A stretch of 15,694 nt of DNA, taken from contig JAHZKU010000108.1 of assembly GCA_022600255.1 (NCBI GenBank), forward strand, positions 1-15,694. Reading direction: 5' to 3'. A program made the position numbers and the translations under genes. This document shows, in pieces, positions 1 through 7,826 of this stretch; the first letter of the stretch is position 1; each line of letters begins with the position of its first letter. The notes beneath the pieces were generated by a model. That model did not search any database, had not been told where the DNA came from, and saw only the letters and a program-made list of their open reading frames with translations. Source of the stretch: Actinomycetes bacterium (GTDB taxonomy: Bacteria; Actinomycetota; Actinomycetes; S36-B12; GCA-2699445).

Positions 1-2
1 TG

Positions 3-635
3 CAGATCGACTCGGTCATCTACTTCTCGGTGACGGACCCCAAGGCGGCCACCTATGAGATCGCTGACTACATCCACGGTGTCGAGCAACTGACCGTTAC
101 CACGCTGCGCAACGTCGTGGGCGGCATGGACTTGGAGCAAACGTTGACCTCACGAGAGGAGATCAACCTAGCTCTGCGCGGTGTGCTCGATGAAGCGACC
201 GGTCGCTGGGGAATTCGCGTGAATCGTGTCGAGTTGAAGTCGATCGATCCGCCCCCGAGTGTGCAGGACTCCATGGAGAAGCAGATGCGCGCCGAGCGCG
301 ACAAACGCGCCTCGATCTTGACCGCCGAAGGCGCCAAGCAATCGGCGATCCTGAACGCAGAGGGCTATCAGCAGTCGGCGGTACTAACCGCGAAAGGCCA
401 GGCAGAAGCTGAGATCGTCAAGGCCGACGGTGAGGCTCGGGCGATCGAGCGGGTGTTCGGTGCCATTAACTCTTCTGATGCCAACGAGACGGTGCTGGCG
501 TACTCATACCTGCAAGCACTACCTAGCATCGCCAGCGGCACCGCCAACAAGGTCTGGATTGTGCCCGCGGAGCTGAGTAAGGCGATGACCCACCTTGGTG
601 CGGCCTTCACCCAAGACCAGGGCAACGAGGAGTAG
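3..635 (+). CDS. SPFH/stomatin-like (band 7) protein, 5' partial
   Basis: This is the C-terminal 210 residues of a membrane-anchored SPFH (stomatin/prohibitin/flotillin/HflK-C) protein. The frame is open to the first base of the window, so the N-terminal membrane anchor and the start of the band-7 domain lie upstream; an internal GTG at 30 is unlikely to be the start. The visible part has the band-7 core (TDPKAATYEI, LRNVVGGMDLEQTL, TSREEIN) and the typical WGIRVNRVELKSIDPP strand. A charged coiled-coil tail follows, with approximately ten-residue repeats built on ILTAEG, ILNAEG and VLTAKG. It ends in the usual LPSIASGTANKVWIVPAEL segment. Family members form oligomeric scaffolds at the inner face of the membrane and often organise proteases or lipid microdomains. 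No NfeD partner follows within the window; one could lie upstream. Family assignment is confident; the specific role is unknown. Confidence 0.93.
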   Translation, partial: QIDSVIYFSVTDPKAATYEIADYIHGVEQLTVTTLRNVVGGMDLEQTLTSREEINLALRGVLDEATGRWGIRVNRVELKSIDPPPSVQDSMEKQMRAERDKRASILTAEGAKQSAILNAEGYQQSAVLTAKGQAEAEIVKADGEARAIERVFGAINSSDANETVLAYSYLQALPSIASGTANKVWIVPAELSKAMTHLGAAFTQDQGNEE

Positions 636-693
636 CGGCCGCAGGGCGGACCGCCTAAGTAGCGGCAAAGCGAGTCCGCAAGAGTCTGGGACG

Positions 694-699
694 TAGGCT
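694..699 (+). promoter_or_regulatory. Putative -10 element (TAGGCT) of a leaderless trmH-like transcript
   Basis: TAGGCT fits the actinobacterial TANNNT -10 consensus and ends 8 nt before the ATG at 708, so transcription could begin at or near the start codon. No convincing -35 hexamer is visible. The same TAGGCT hexamer followed by a G-rich spacer stands 7 nt before dapF. Confidence 0.35.
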
Positions 700-707
700 G
701 GGGGACT

Positions 708-1508
708 ATGCCGCTTGTCCCGATTACCCAGGCCGATGACGCCAGGATCCGTGACTTCACTGATCTGACGGATGTGAACCTGCGCAAGTCTCGGGAAGTC
801 GCCGAAGGCTTGTTTATGGCCGAGTCCCTGCCTGTCGTGCAGCGTGCGGTGGCGGCCGGATATCGCGTCCGCGCCGTCCTGACTGAACCGCGTTGGCAGG
901 ATCAAGCGCAAAGTGCGGCAAATCCGCTGACGCCGATCTACGTGGCCGAACCGGACGTGCTGCAACACATCACCGGTTATCGACTCCATCGGGGAATCCT
1001 GGCTGCGATGCAGCGAAAACCGCTCGCAAGTGCGACTGCGGTTTTGGAGCAAGCGCGCACAGTACTGGTGTTGGATGCCTTGGTGAATCACACCAACGTG
1101 GGCGCCGCCTTCCGCTCGGCGGCGGCCATGGGCTTCGATGCGGTGCTGACGACAACAACTGGCGCTGATCCGCTGTATCGCCGCAGTGTTCGCACCTCGA
1201 TGGGGACAGTATTCGCTGTCCCTTGGACAGTGGTGGCCCCCGAGGACTTATGGGTCGTACTAGCGGATTTCGATACTGTGGCGCTGACCCCCGCACCACA
1301 GGCACCAATCTTGGCTGGACTGGTGCCGGACTTGGGCCCCCGACGCGCACTGATTCTGGGGACGGAAGGACCGGGGCTCTCCCCACAAGCCCTGGCGGCG
1401 GCGCGTTTCCAGGCGCGAATCCCCATGGCTGCTGGGGTGGATTCGTTGAACGTTGCGGCCACTGCGGCCTTGGCCGGATACATCTTGGCCGAACGGGCGC
1501 CCGGGTAG
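708..1508 (+). CDS. SpoU/TrmH-family RNA 2'-O-ribose methyltransferase
   Basis: A 266-residue SPOUT methyltransferase that would transfer a methyl group from SAM to a ribose 2'-OH in tRNA or rRNA. An N-terminal substrate-binding-like region (residues 1-110, with LRKSREVAEGLFMAES) is followed by the knotted SpoU domain. The three diagnostic motifs are visible: motif 1 NHTNVGAAFRSAAAMGF (127-143) with catalytic-type Asn and Arg, motif 2 LILGTEGPGLS (215-225), and motif 3 IPMAAGVDSLNVAATAALA (238-256). The ATG start fits the N-terminus expected for this subfamily. No clear Shine-Dalgarno sequence precedes it, but a TAGGCT -10-like hexamer lies 8 nt upstream, so the mRNA may be leaderless. The RNA target cannot be read from sequence; 23S rRNA and tRNA are both possible. 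Confidence 0.92.
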   Translation: MPLVPITQADDARIRDFTDLTDVNLRKSREVAEGLFMAESLPVVQRAVAAGYRVRAVLTEPRWQDQAQSAANPLTPIYVAEPDVLQHITGYRLHRGILAAMQRKPLASATAVLEQARTVLVLDALVNHTNVGAAFRSAAAMGFDAVLTTTTGADPLYRRSVRTSMGTVFAVPWTVVAPEDLWVVLADFDTVALTPAPQAPILAGLVPDLGPRRALILGTEGPGLSPQALAAARFQARIPMAAGVDSLNVAATAALAGYILAERAPG

Positions 1509-1547
1509 CGCTAGGAGCCTGATCTTGGCAAAACCTGGGGTGTATCG

Positions 1548-2147
1548 GTGTCCCAAAGGCCGCGCGACCGGCAGACTGGGAGGATGAGAGAATCCGATGG
1601 TGTAGCCGACCTGACCGACGTCACGCAGACGCAGGGCGGTTGGCTGAGTAGCAACGACTTAGAGCAGGCGCGCGGGGCGCTCCCGATCGTCTACATCGAG
1701 GCTGTCCCAGTTCGAGTGGATGCGCTAGGCAACGTGACCCATGTCGGACTCCTGCTGGAAGCCACCCCCACCGGCACGCTGAATCGCACGCTGGTTTCGG
1801 GTCGGGTTCACCTAGGCGAGCGGATTCGGGAAGCGCTGCTGCGCCACATCGAGAAGGACCTCGGGCCAGTCGCGCTGCCGCGGATTCCGACAGATCCCAC
1901 ACCATTTGCCGTCGTGGAGTACTTCCAGTCCCCCGAAGTGAGCGGGTTTGTTGATGCTCGGCAACACGCCGTGGCGCTGGCCTATGTCATCCCGGTCGCA
2001 GGAGATTGCGAACCCAGCAGTCAGGCGTTGGATATCGCCTGGCTCACCCCGCGGGAGGCGGCGAGCCAGGACGTCCTAGTGCAAATGATTGGCGGCCGGG
2101 ATCGGGTTTTGCGGATGGCGTTGGCGCATGCTGGCGTTCTGCCGTGA
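1548..2147 (+). CDS. DUF4916-type Nudix-like protein with degenerate Nudix box
   Basis: A protein of up to 199 residues resembling the actinobacterial DUF4916 / 'NUDIX hydrolase family' proteins of about 180 residues. Recognisable family-like stretches are ALPIVYIEAVPVRVD (44-58), TLVSGRVHLGERIREAL (81-97), EYFQSPEVSGFVDARQHAVA (124-143) and IAWLTPREAAS (163-173). The Nudix box GX5EX7REUXEEXGU is only partly kept: Gly85, Glu91, Arg99 and Gly106 are present, but the REUXEE core reads RHIEKD, so the two metal-binding Glu positions are Lys and Asp. Classical Nudix hydrolysis is therefore doubtful. The chosen GTG has a weak GGGGT six bases upstream; the in-frame ATG at 1584 abuts a GGAGG and is a less likely start, though it cannot be excluded. 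The stop overlaps the pta start (GTGA), indicating translational coupling. Function is unknown. Confidence 0.82.
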   Translation: MSQRPRDRQTGRMRESDGVADLTDVTQTQGGWLSSNDLEQARGALPIVYIEAVPVRVDALGNVTHVGLLLEATPTGTLNRTLVSGRVHLGERIREALLRHIEKDLGPVALPRIPTDPTPFAVVEYFQSPEVSGFVDARQHAVALAYVIPVAGDCEPSSQALDIAWLTPREAASQDVLVQMIGGRDRVLRMALAHAGVLP

Positions 2148-4234
2148 CAACCGTTGTCTATGTCACCTCGGTTGAACCCAACAGTGGCAAGTCGCTGGTC
2201 AGTCTGGGTGCTCTTGAGATCGCGGCCAGCCAATTCAGCCGGGTCGGTTACTTTCGGCCTGTGATCGCGGCGGGGCCCGCTCGGGACCCGATCATCGAGC
2301 TAATGCGATCGCGATATCAGCTCGCGCAATCGTACGAACAGTCCTTTGGTGTGACGACCGAGGCGACGCGCGGTATGGGGGACCATGTCCGGCCCGCCTT
2401 GGTTCATGCGATCCTGGCGGCCTTCGAAGACTTGGCCGCCAAATGCGAGATCGTGATCGTGGAGGGCACGGACTATTCGGGGGCGTCCGCCGCCTTCGAG
2501 TTTTCCCTCAACGCCGAGGTGGCCGCGAATCTCGCGGCCTCGGTGGTGGTGGTGGCTCGCGGTCACGACCGCCGGCCCGATCAGGTTTCGGGATCCTTGA
2601 CGGCCGCCCGCATCAGCCTGATCGAGCACAAGCTGCCGATTCTGGGATTTGTCGTAAATCGGATCGATCCGCAGCAGTGGGACGAGATGGCTCGGATCGG
2701 CGCCGCTTTGCCGGACTACCCGGTCTGGCTGCTGCCAGAAGATCCGGCGTTGAGCAAGCCAAGTCTGCTGGAAGTGCAGGCGGCGGTATCGGCCGATTTG
2801 GTATCGGGTTCGCAGGAGAACCTGGGCCGTGAAGTTGGCACGCTGCAGGTAGCGGCCATGACGTTGCCGCACCTGATGCAAGTGCTGCGACCCGATACGT
2901 TGCTGGTGACATCTGGCGATCGCGCGGACGTGATCCTGTTGGCGCTGACGTCCGGATACAGCACGGGTGTCCCTGGCGTGGCTGGCCTGTTGTTGACCGG
3001 TGGCTTCGAGCCCCCAGAAGCGGTGTTGCAGTTCGCAGAAGGAATGACGCAGCAGCCAGTCCCAATCCTCGCGTGTGCGGGGGATGTCTTCGAGGTGGCT
3101 GAAGTCGTGGCTGCGGTGGAGGGTTCGATCGCCTCAGGAGAGGAACGCAAGATTGCCTCCGCCTTGAAGGTATTCGAGGACCGCATCACGGTGAGCGAAC
3201 TGGCGGCCCGACTTAGCCGCTCGACGTCGGCGACCGTGACGCCGGTGATGTTCGAGCGGCAACTGCTAGCCCGAGCCCAACAGGAGCCAAAGCGAATCGT
3301 TCTGCCGGAAGGGAACGACGATCGGGTGCTGCAGGCGGCTGATCAACTCCTGCGCAGAGATGTCGTGGAACTAGCGATTCTGGGGCAGCCCGATGAGATT
3401 CGCAGTCGCGCGGAACACTTGGGGTTGGACTTGGCGAAGGCCGAACTTATCGACCCGGAAACCAGTGAACTGCGCCCGGAACTAGCCGCGCGCCTGTATC
3501 AACTCCGATCGCACAAGGGCTTGACAGCGGTGATGGCCGACGACTTGGTCACCGACGTTTCCTGGTTCGGCACCCTCCTAGTGGAATCGGGTCGCGCGGA
3601 CGGGATGGTCAGCGGGGCCACCCACACCACGGCCGACACCATCCGGCCCGCACTGCAGGTGATCCGGACCAAACCGGAAGTGTCGGTCGTTTCGAGCGCA
3701 TTCTTTATGGCCATGCCCGATCGGGTTCTCGTGTTCGCCGATTGTGCGGTGATCCCTGATCCGGACGCCCGTGAGTTGGCCGACATCGCTCTCAGCAGCG
3801 CCGCCACGGCGCGCGCCTTCAACGTTGATCCGCGGGTAGCGATGCTCTCCTACTCCACGGGAGGCTCAGGAAGTGGCCAGGATGTGGCCAAGGTCGCCGA
3901 GGCGACCGCCCTGGTGCGGGCGCGCAATCCGCAACTCCTCGTAGAAGGGCCGGTGCAATACGACGCCGCAGTAGACCCAGGCGTCGCAGCAGCGAAGCTG
4001 CCAAACTCCGATGTCGCTGGCAAAGCCACCGTGCTGATCTTCCCGGACCTAAACACTGGCAACAACACCTACAAGGCGGTGCAGCGTTCGTCCGGGGCCG
4101 TGGCGATTGGTCCGATTCTGCAAGGACTGCGACTGCCGGTGAACGATCTTTCCCGTGGCGCGACTGTTGCCGACATTGTGAATACGATCGTGATTACCGC
4201 GATTCAGGCCCAGGGATCGCCGCACGAAAACTAG
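2144..4234 (+). CDS. pta: Phosphate acetyltransferase, long three-domain form
   Basis: Converts acetyl-CoA and phosphate to acetyl phosphate and CoA in the cytoplasm, the first half of the Pta-AckA pathway. The 696-residue length and order match the long bacterial form. An N-terminal P-loop dethiobiotin-synthetase-like domain (EPNSGKS at 11-17) is followed by a DRTGG domain (about 228-335; VTSGDRADVIL, GLLLTGG). The catalytic PTA_PTB domain (about 366-690) contains RIVLPEGNDDRVLQAA, SGATHTTADTIRPALQVI (490-507), SYSTGGSGSG (from 569), EGPVQYDAA (601-609) and IFPDLNTGNN. The start is the GTG whose last two bases begin the TGA of the upstream Nudix-like gene; it puts the P-loop strand at the expected position, whereas in-frame starts further upstream only read through the neighbouring gene. 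Expression is probably coupled to that gene. ackA follows after 75 bases. The N-terminal domains act allosterically in studied long Pta enzymes. Confidence 0.97.
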   Translation: MTTVVYVTSVEPNSGKSLVSLGALEIAASQFSRVGYFRPVIAAGPARDPIIELMRSRYQLAQSYEQSFGVTTEATRGMGDHVRPALVHAILAAFEDLAAKCEIVIVEGTDYSGASAAFEFSLNAEVAANLAASVVVVARGHDRRPDQVSGSLTAARISLIEHKLPILGFVVNRIDPQQWDEMARIGAALPDYPVWLLPEDPALSKPSLLEVQAAVSADLVSGSQENLGREVGTLQVAAMTLPHLMQVLRPDTLLVTSGDRADVILLALTSGYSTGVPGVAGLLLTGGFEPPEAVLQFAEGMTQQPVPILACAGDVFEVAEVVAAVEGSIASGEERKIASALKVFEDRITVSELAARLSRSTSATVTPVMFERQLLARAQQEPKRIVLPEGNDDRVLQAADQLLRRDVVELAILGQPDEIRSRAEHLGLDLAKAELIDPETSELRPELAARLYQLRSHKGLTAVMADDLVTDVSWFGTLLVESGRADGMVSGATHTTADTIRPALQVIRTKPEVSVVSSAFFMAMPDRVLVFADCAVIPDPDARELADIALSSAATARAFNVDPRVAMLSYSTGGSGSGQDVAKVAEATALVRARNPQLLVEGPVQYDAAVDPGVAAAKLPNSDVAGKATVLIFPDLNTGNNTYKAVQRSSGAVAIGPILQGLRLPVNDLSRGATVADIVNTIVITAIQAQGSPHEN

Positions 4235-4235
4235 T

Positions 4236-4281
4236 CCCTTCGCCAAGGGGGTATCCCAGAACAAGGCTGGGGCGCGAAGGG
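4236..4281 (+). other. Alternative hairpins in the pta-ackA gap
   Basis: CCCTT at 4236-4240 can pair with AAGGG at 4245-4249 across a four-base CGCC loop. Alternatively CCCTTCGC at 4236-4243 pairs perfectly with GCGAAGGG at 4274-4281. The two structures are mutually exclusive. No U-run follows, so this is not a classical terminator. It could stabilise pta mRNA or tune ackA expression, or it could be chance. Confidence 0.3.
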
Positions 4282-4299
4282 GTACGTTGAGGCGAGGGT

Positions 4300-4306
4300 G
4301 GAGGAG
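4300..4306 (+). promoter_or_regulatory. Ribosome binding site of ackA
   Basis: GGAGGAG lies three to four bases before ATG 4310, overlapping the alternative GTG start at 4298. It decides the start in favour of ATG 4310. A TACGTT hexamer at 4283-4288 could be a -10 element, but no -35 is apparent. Confidence 0.6.
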
Positions 4307-4309
4307 CAC

Positions 4310-5437
4310 ATGAGTACTGTTCTAGTCGTGAACGCGGGCTCCAGTTCGCTGAAGTATGCGTTGGTGGGCGCCCATACTGGTGAGCAAGAGTTGGCCGGTG
4401 TCATTGAACGGATCGGCGCAGACGTCCCCGACCACGCAGCTGCCTTTGCGCTGGTACGCGACGAGTTTGCGAATCACGCGGCCCCGGTGCCGGCCGCGAT
4501 CGGACATCGCGTGGTGCACGGTGGCTCCCATTTCGCCGCGCCGGTGGAGATCACCGCTGCGGTGCAGGAGGCCATCGCGGCATGCATTCCGTTGGCACCG
4601 TTGCATAACCCAGCGGCCTTGGTGGGGATTGCGGCCGCGGAGGCAGTTTTTCCCGACGTGCCCCAAGTTGCGGTTTTCGACACGGCCTTTCACCAGACCA
4701 TGCCACTAGCCGCCGCCACCTATGCGATCGACCGAGACGTGGCCGCGCAGTTCCAACTGCGCCGGTATGGGTTCCACGGCACGTCGCACGCATACGTGGC
4801 GGGCGAGGTCGCACGATATCTGGATCGGCCACTAACTGAACTCAAGATCATCTCGCTGCACTTGGGAAACGGGGCCAGTGCGTGTGCGATCGATGGCGGG
4901 CGCAGCGTGGATACCTCGATGGGGGTGACACCGGTTGAGGGACTCGTGATGGGCACCCGGGGCGGCGACATGGACCCGGCCATACCGGTGATCCTGGCGC
5001 GGGCGGGCTGGGATGCGGACCAGGTTGATGATTTCCTGAATCACCAATGCGGCCTGAAGGGATTGACGGGGTCCAGTGACTTGCGCGACGTCACGGCACA
5101 GGCGGACGCGGGTGACGACGCTGCGGAACTGGCCCGGCAGGTGATGGCGCACCGACTGCGCGGATACATCGGTGCCTACGCCGCAGTGCTAGGTGGTGTG
5201 GACGTCGTGGTGTTCACGGCCGGGATCGGGGAGCACGCGCCGTGGATTCGGGCAGCTGCGTGTGCCGGGTTGGAGTTCATGGGGATCACGGTTTCGCCGG
5301 AGCGAAACGCGGCTGCAATCGGGCCCGAAACCCCCCAGCGGATCAACGAGCCACAGAGTCGGGTGCAGGTGGTGGTGGTGCCTACCGACGAAGAGTTGGC
5401 CATTGCGCAACAGACCACCGAACTCCTCCAACTCTGA
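4310..5437 (+). CDS. ackA: Acetate kinase
   Basis: Catalyses acetyl phosphate + ADP = acetate + ATP, completing acetate overflow or assimilation with the adjacent Pta. The ASKHA fold signatures are present: VVNAGSSSLKYAL at the N-terminus (Asn8), HRVVHGG (66-72, substrate Arg67), VFDTAFHQTMP (122-132, catalytic-type Asp124), YGFHGTSHAYV (153-163), LHLGNGASACAIDGGRSVDT (183-202), TRGGDMDPA (216-224), TAGIGEHAPWIR and PTDEELAIA near the end (Mg-binding Glu region). At 375 residues it is somewhat shorter than the usual 390-400, mainly because the segment after the first strand pair (about 18-60) is compact; all active-site motifs remain. The ATG at 4310 is chosen over an in-frame GTG at 4298 because GGAGGAG at 4300-4306 sits just upstream of it. 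Confidence 0.97.
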   Translation: MSTVLVVNAGSSSLKYALVGAHTGEQELAGVIERIGADVPDHAAAFALVRDEFANHAAPVPAAIGHRVVHGGSHFAAPVEITAAVQEAIAACIPLAPLHNPAALVGIAAAEAVFPDVPQVAVFDTAFHQTMPLAAATYAIDRDVAAQFQLRRYGFHGTSHAYVAGEVARYLDRPLTELKIISLHLGNGASACAIDGGRSVDTSMGVTPVEGLVMGTRGGDMDPAIPVILARAGWDADQVDDFLNHQCGLKGLTGSSDLRDVTAQADAGDDAAELARQVMAHRLRGYIGAYAAVLGGVDVVVFTAGIGEHAPWIRAAACAGLEFMGITVSPERNAAAIGPETPQRINEPQSRVQVVVVPTDEELAIAQQTTELLQL

Positions 5438-5527
5438 GGGCGGGTCACGACTCGGCCTCGACGTTCTGAGGGTTTTCGCCCATATCCTCAGCTGGGTTAC
5501 CTTGGAAACACTGCGGTCAAAACGGGA

Positions 5528-5556
5528 TTGGGTCAGTTCGTGCCGCTCTTTACGTT
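5528..5556 (+). promoter_or_regulatory. Putative promoter of the lipoprotein gene
   Basis: TTGGGT at 5528-5533 and TACGTT at 5551-5556 are separated by 17 bases, giving a weak -35/-10 pair in the 130-base gap after ackA. The -10 lies close to GGGGAG (5557-5562), the ribosome binding site, so the leader would be very short. Other TANNNT hexamers (TATCCT at 5483, TACCTT at 5498) also occur in this gap. Confidence 0.3.
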
Positions 5557-5567
5557 GGGGAGACACT

Positions 5568-6521
5568 ATGGAGACACGCATCAAACTATCGGCGGTGGCA
5601 CTGGCCGTCGCGGGCGTCTTTCTGGCCGGGTGCGCAAGTGCTGCATCGACACAGACTGAGTCGAGCCAAACCGGAGACGCGGCGTCTCCGGAAGCCACCA
5701 GCACCCCTGAAGCTCCCCTGGAACTGCCCCAGGGCGGTCGCGAGATCTTCCCGGAATACCGCCTCGTCGGGTTCTCCGGTGCGGGCGGTGACCCCTCTTT
5801 TGCCTTGGGCCGGTTGACCGGTGACCTGGATGCGCGGTGCCGGGAGATCAAGCGGATCGGCAAGGACTACGCTTACGGCCGCACAGTGCAGCCGATCTTT
5901 GAGAACATCTCCACAACCGTCACGGCGTCACCTGGTGAAGACGGCAAGTATCGCTTCCGTCGCTCGAACAAAGAGATCCGCGAGTACCTAGCGGCCGCAC
6001 GTGAATGTAAGGCCATCCTGCTGCTGAACATCCAGCCAGGGCGTTCTGAGTTCATGCCCGAAATGAAGCATTTCGAGCGGTTCTTGAAAGAGCCTGACGT
6101 TGGTGTCGCCCTGGATCCGGAATGGGCAATGGATCCCGACAAGCGGCCGAACCTTGACTTGGGGCGCACCACTGGCAAAGAGCTCAACGATGCCGCTATC
6201 TACTTGTCCGAGATTGTCCAGGAATACAACTTGCCGGAAAAGGTGATGGTGTATCACCAGTTCAACGACACCGTGGACAACCCCAAGCAGCTGCGGCCGC
6301 AAGAGGGGATTGCGATCGTGCGTTCGATCGACGGCTTGGGTGGCCCGGCCGCAAAGACCGAGACCTACGACACCTTGGTGAAGGGCCAGCCCAAGTTCAT
6401 CCACCCCGGGTTCAAGTTGTTCTACTCCGAGGACGTCAATCCGCCGTGGGGGAGTCGCTTGATGACCCCGAAGGAAGTGATGTCTTTGAAACCGCGACCC
6501 GAGTACATCCTGTACGAATAG
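5568..6521 (+). CDS. Uncharacterised secreted lipoprotein, possibly barrel-fold enzyme
   Basis: A 317-residue exported lipoprotein. The start is ATG 5568, preceded by GGGGAG; upstream in-frame sequence is an antisense-like extension over ackA. The signal peptide METRIKLSAVALAVAGVFLAGC ends in a lipobox LAGC with Cys22. A Ser/Thr/Pro/Glu-rich linker (23-55) leads to a globular domain from about 64 (YRLVGFSGAGGDP) to the C-terminus. Within it, motifs spaced like strand ends of a barrel stand out: QPIFENISTTV (108-118), LLLNIQPGRSEF (151-162), VGVALDPEWAM (178-188), VMVYHQF (226-232), IVRSIDGLGGP (250-260) and FKLFYSEDVN (282-291). Relatives of this architecture occur as hypothetical secreted proteins in actinobacteria, to my recollection. 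Acidic residues D183, E185, E288 and D289 could be catalytic, as in a glycoside-hydrolase-like TIM barrel, but that is inference. No substrate can be named. Confidence 0.85.
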   Translation: METRIKLSAVALAVAGVFLAGCASAASTQTESSQTGDAASPEATSTPEAPLELPQGGREIFPEYRLVGFSGAGGDPSFALGRLTGDLDARCREIKRIGKDYAYGRTVQPIFENISTTVTASPGEDGKYRFRRSNKEIREYLAAARECKAILLLNIQPGRSEFMPEMKHFERFLKEPDVGVALDPEWAMDPDKRPNLDLGRTTGKELNDAAIYLSEIVQEYNLPEKVMVYHQFNDTVDNPKQLRPQEGIAIVRSIDGLGGPAAKTETYDTLVKGQPKFIHPGFKLFYSEDVNPPWGSRLMTPKEVMSLKPRPEYILYE

Positions 6522-6530
6522 TCGTTCATC

Positions 6531-6555
6531 CCCGCGCTCGCAGCGCAGTCGCGGT
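6531..6555 (+). terminator. Possible weak terminator after the lipoprotein gene
   Basis: GCGCT (6534-6538) and AGCGC (6542-6546) form a five-base stem with a three-base loop. An outer CCGCG/CGCGG pair (6532-6536 with 6550-6554) offers an overlapping alternative. It lies ten bases after the lipoprotein stop and is followed by a T-containing but not T-rich stretch. Confidence 0.3.
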
Positions 6556-6640
6556 GGATTGTCATTCGTTCAGCCCGCCAACCTGACTTGTGCAGCGGTC
6601 CTATGCGGGTGGGATGCTAGTACGAACACAGCCAAACGCT

Positions 6641-6645
6641 AGGAG
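6641..6645 (+). promoter_or_regulatory. Ribosome binding site of the SDR gene
   Basis: AGGAG is five bases upstream of ATG 6651 and supports that start. A TGC-TAGTAC sequence (TAGTAC at 6618-6623), like an extended -10 element, precedes it by about 20 bases; its sixth base does not match TANNNT. Confidence 0.5.
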
Positions 6646-6650
6646 CTCGT

Positions 6651-7703
6651 ATGACCATCATTGACCCGCAGGCTCCGATCTTGGTCACTGGTGCCAGTGG
6701 CTACGTGGCGGGCTGGCTTATCAAAGACCTACTCGCGGCTGGTCATACGGTGCATGGCACCGTTCGTGACCCTGACAAAACCAGCAGCGTGGCCCACCTG
6801 CGTCAGATGGACCAGACCGCACCGGGCACGCTCAAGTTGTTCCAGGCCGACCTGCTGCAAGAGGGGTCGTTCGCTGAGGCGATGGCCGGTTGCCAAGTGG
6901 TGATGCACACGGCCTCTCCGTTTATCCTGACCGGGATCACCGACCCGCAAGAGCAACTCGTGCGGCCGGCGCTGCTGGGTACGGAGAACGTGCTGGAAAC
7001 GGCAAATCAGACCGATTCGGTACGTCGGGTCGTGTTGACCAGCAGTGTGGTCGCCACGGTGGGAGATGCGATGGACTTGCGGGAGTCGGGAAAGAACGCC
7101 ATCACTGAGGACGACTGGAACACCACGAGCAACGCTGAGCACCAGCCCTACGCTTACTCCAAGACCGTTGCTGAGCGCAGGGCCTGGGAGATGGTCAACA
7201 ACCAGGACCGCTGGGACCTAGTGACCATCAATCCGGGCGCCGTGTTCGGCCCGTCGCTGGCCCCAGGGAGCAAGTCCGCCTCAATCGATCTTCTCGTGCA
7301 ACTCGGTGACGGGCGGGCCAAGATGGGCGTTCCGGCGCTAGAGCTCGGGATCGTTGACGTGCGCGATGTTGCTCAAGCGCACATCCAAGCCGCTTTCCGA
7401 CCCGAAGCCAAGGGCCGGTACCTGACCTGCAACACCTCACTAACGCTGATGCAGATGGCCAACATCCTGCGCGGCCGCTACGCCGGTGACTATCCGTTCC
7501 CGACCCGCACCCTACCCAAGCCGCTAGTTTGGCTGGCGGCGCCCATGGCCGGATTGACTCGGGACTATGTGAGTCGAAACGTGGGGTTTGACCTGCGCTT
7601 CGACAACACCCGCAGCAAGGAAGACCTCGGGTTGGGGTACTACCCCGCTGAGCAAACTCTCGTCGAGCATTTCGAGCAGCTCGCCGCCGACCACCGGGTC
7701 TGA
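6651..7703 (+). CDS. Extended SDR: NAD(P)-dependent epimerase/dihydroflavonol-4-reductase-like oxidoreductase
   Basis: A 350-residue extended short-chain dehydrogenase/reductase. The Rossmann nucleotide-binding motif is VTGASGYVAGW (12-22), with Ala replacing the third Gly as is common in flavonoid/aldehyde-reductase SDRs. TVRDPDK (37-43) after the second strand suggests NADP(H) preference through Arg39. The catalytic triad region shows LTSSVVATVG (129-138) and YAYSK (Tyr167, Lys171). PGAVFGPSLAPG and IVDVRDVAQAH are typical of the extended class. This subfamily reduces carbonyls or aldehydes, or acts on nucleotide sugars; the substrate cannot be inferred. A good AGGAG lies five bases before the ATG. 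The gene stands alone between the lipoprotein and miaB with gaps of about 125 bases on both sides, so it is probably monocistronic. Confidence 0.92.
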   Translation: MTIIDPQAPILVTGASGYVAGWLIKDLLAAGHTVHGTVRDPDKTSSVAHLRQMDQTAPGTLKLFQADLLQEGSFAEAMAGCQVVMHTASPFILTGITDPQEQLVRPALLGTENVLETANQTDSVRRVVLTSSVVATVGDAMDLRESGKNAITEDDWNTTSNAEHQPYAYSKTVAERRAWEMVNNQDRWDLVTINPGAVFGPSLAPGSKSASIDLLVQLGDGRAKMGVPALELGIVDVRDVAQAHIQAAFRPEAKGRYLTCNTSLTLMQMANILRGRYAGDYPFPTRTLPKPLVWLAAPMAGLTRDYVSRNVGFDLRFDNTRSKEDLGLGYYPAEQTLVEHFEQLAADHRV

Positions 7704-7777
7704 AAGGTTGGTCCGAACGGTCGGTATCCTGAAGATTGAACCTCTTGCCTCGGCCCTAGCCCTGACCCAGCTCTCGG

Positions 7778-7783
7778 TATAAC
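7778..7783 (+). promoter_or_regulatory. Putative -10 element (TATAAC) upstream of miaB
   Basis: TATAAC matches five of six bases of TATAAT and sits 43 bases before the miaB ATG, in the 123-base gap after the SDR gene. No clear -35 lies 16-18 bases upstream. An AAAGGA about eight bases before the ATG can serve as ribosome binding site. Confidence 0.4.
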
Positions 7784-7826
7784 TAGCCCCAGTCGTCTCT
7801 AGACCTAAACCCAAAGGACTCTCACC

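Noticed and set aside
639..660. GGCGGACCGCC inverted repeat after the SPFH gene as a terminator
   Set aside because: The symmetric arms leave only a one-base loop, so it cannot fold as a long hairpin, and there is no T-run; it could be a protein-binding palindrome but nothing supports that.
5438..5480. GGGCG/CGCCC pairing after ackA as a terminator
   Set aside because: Five base pairs across a loop of more than 30 bases are too weak.
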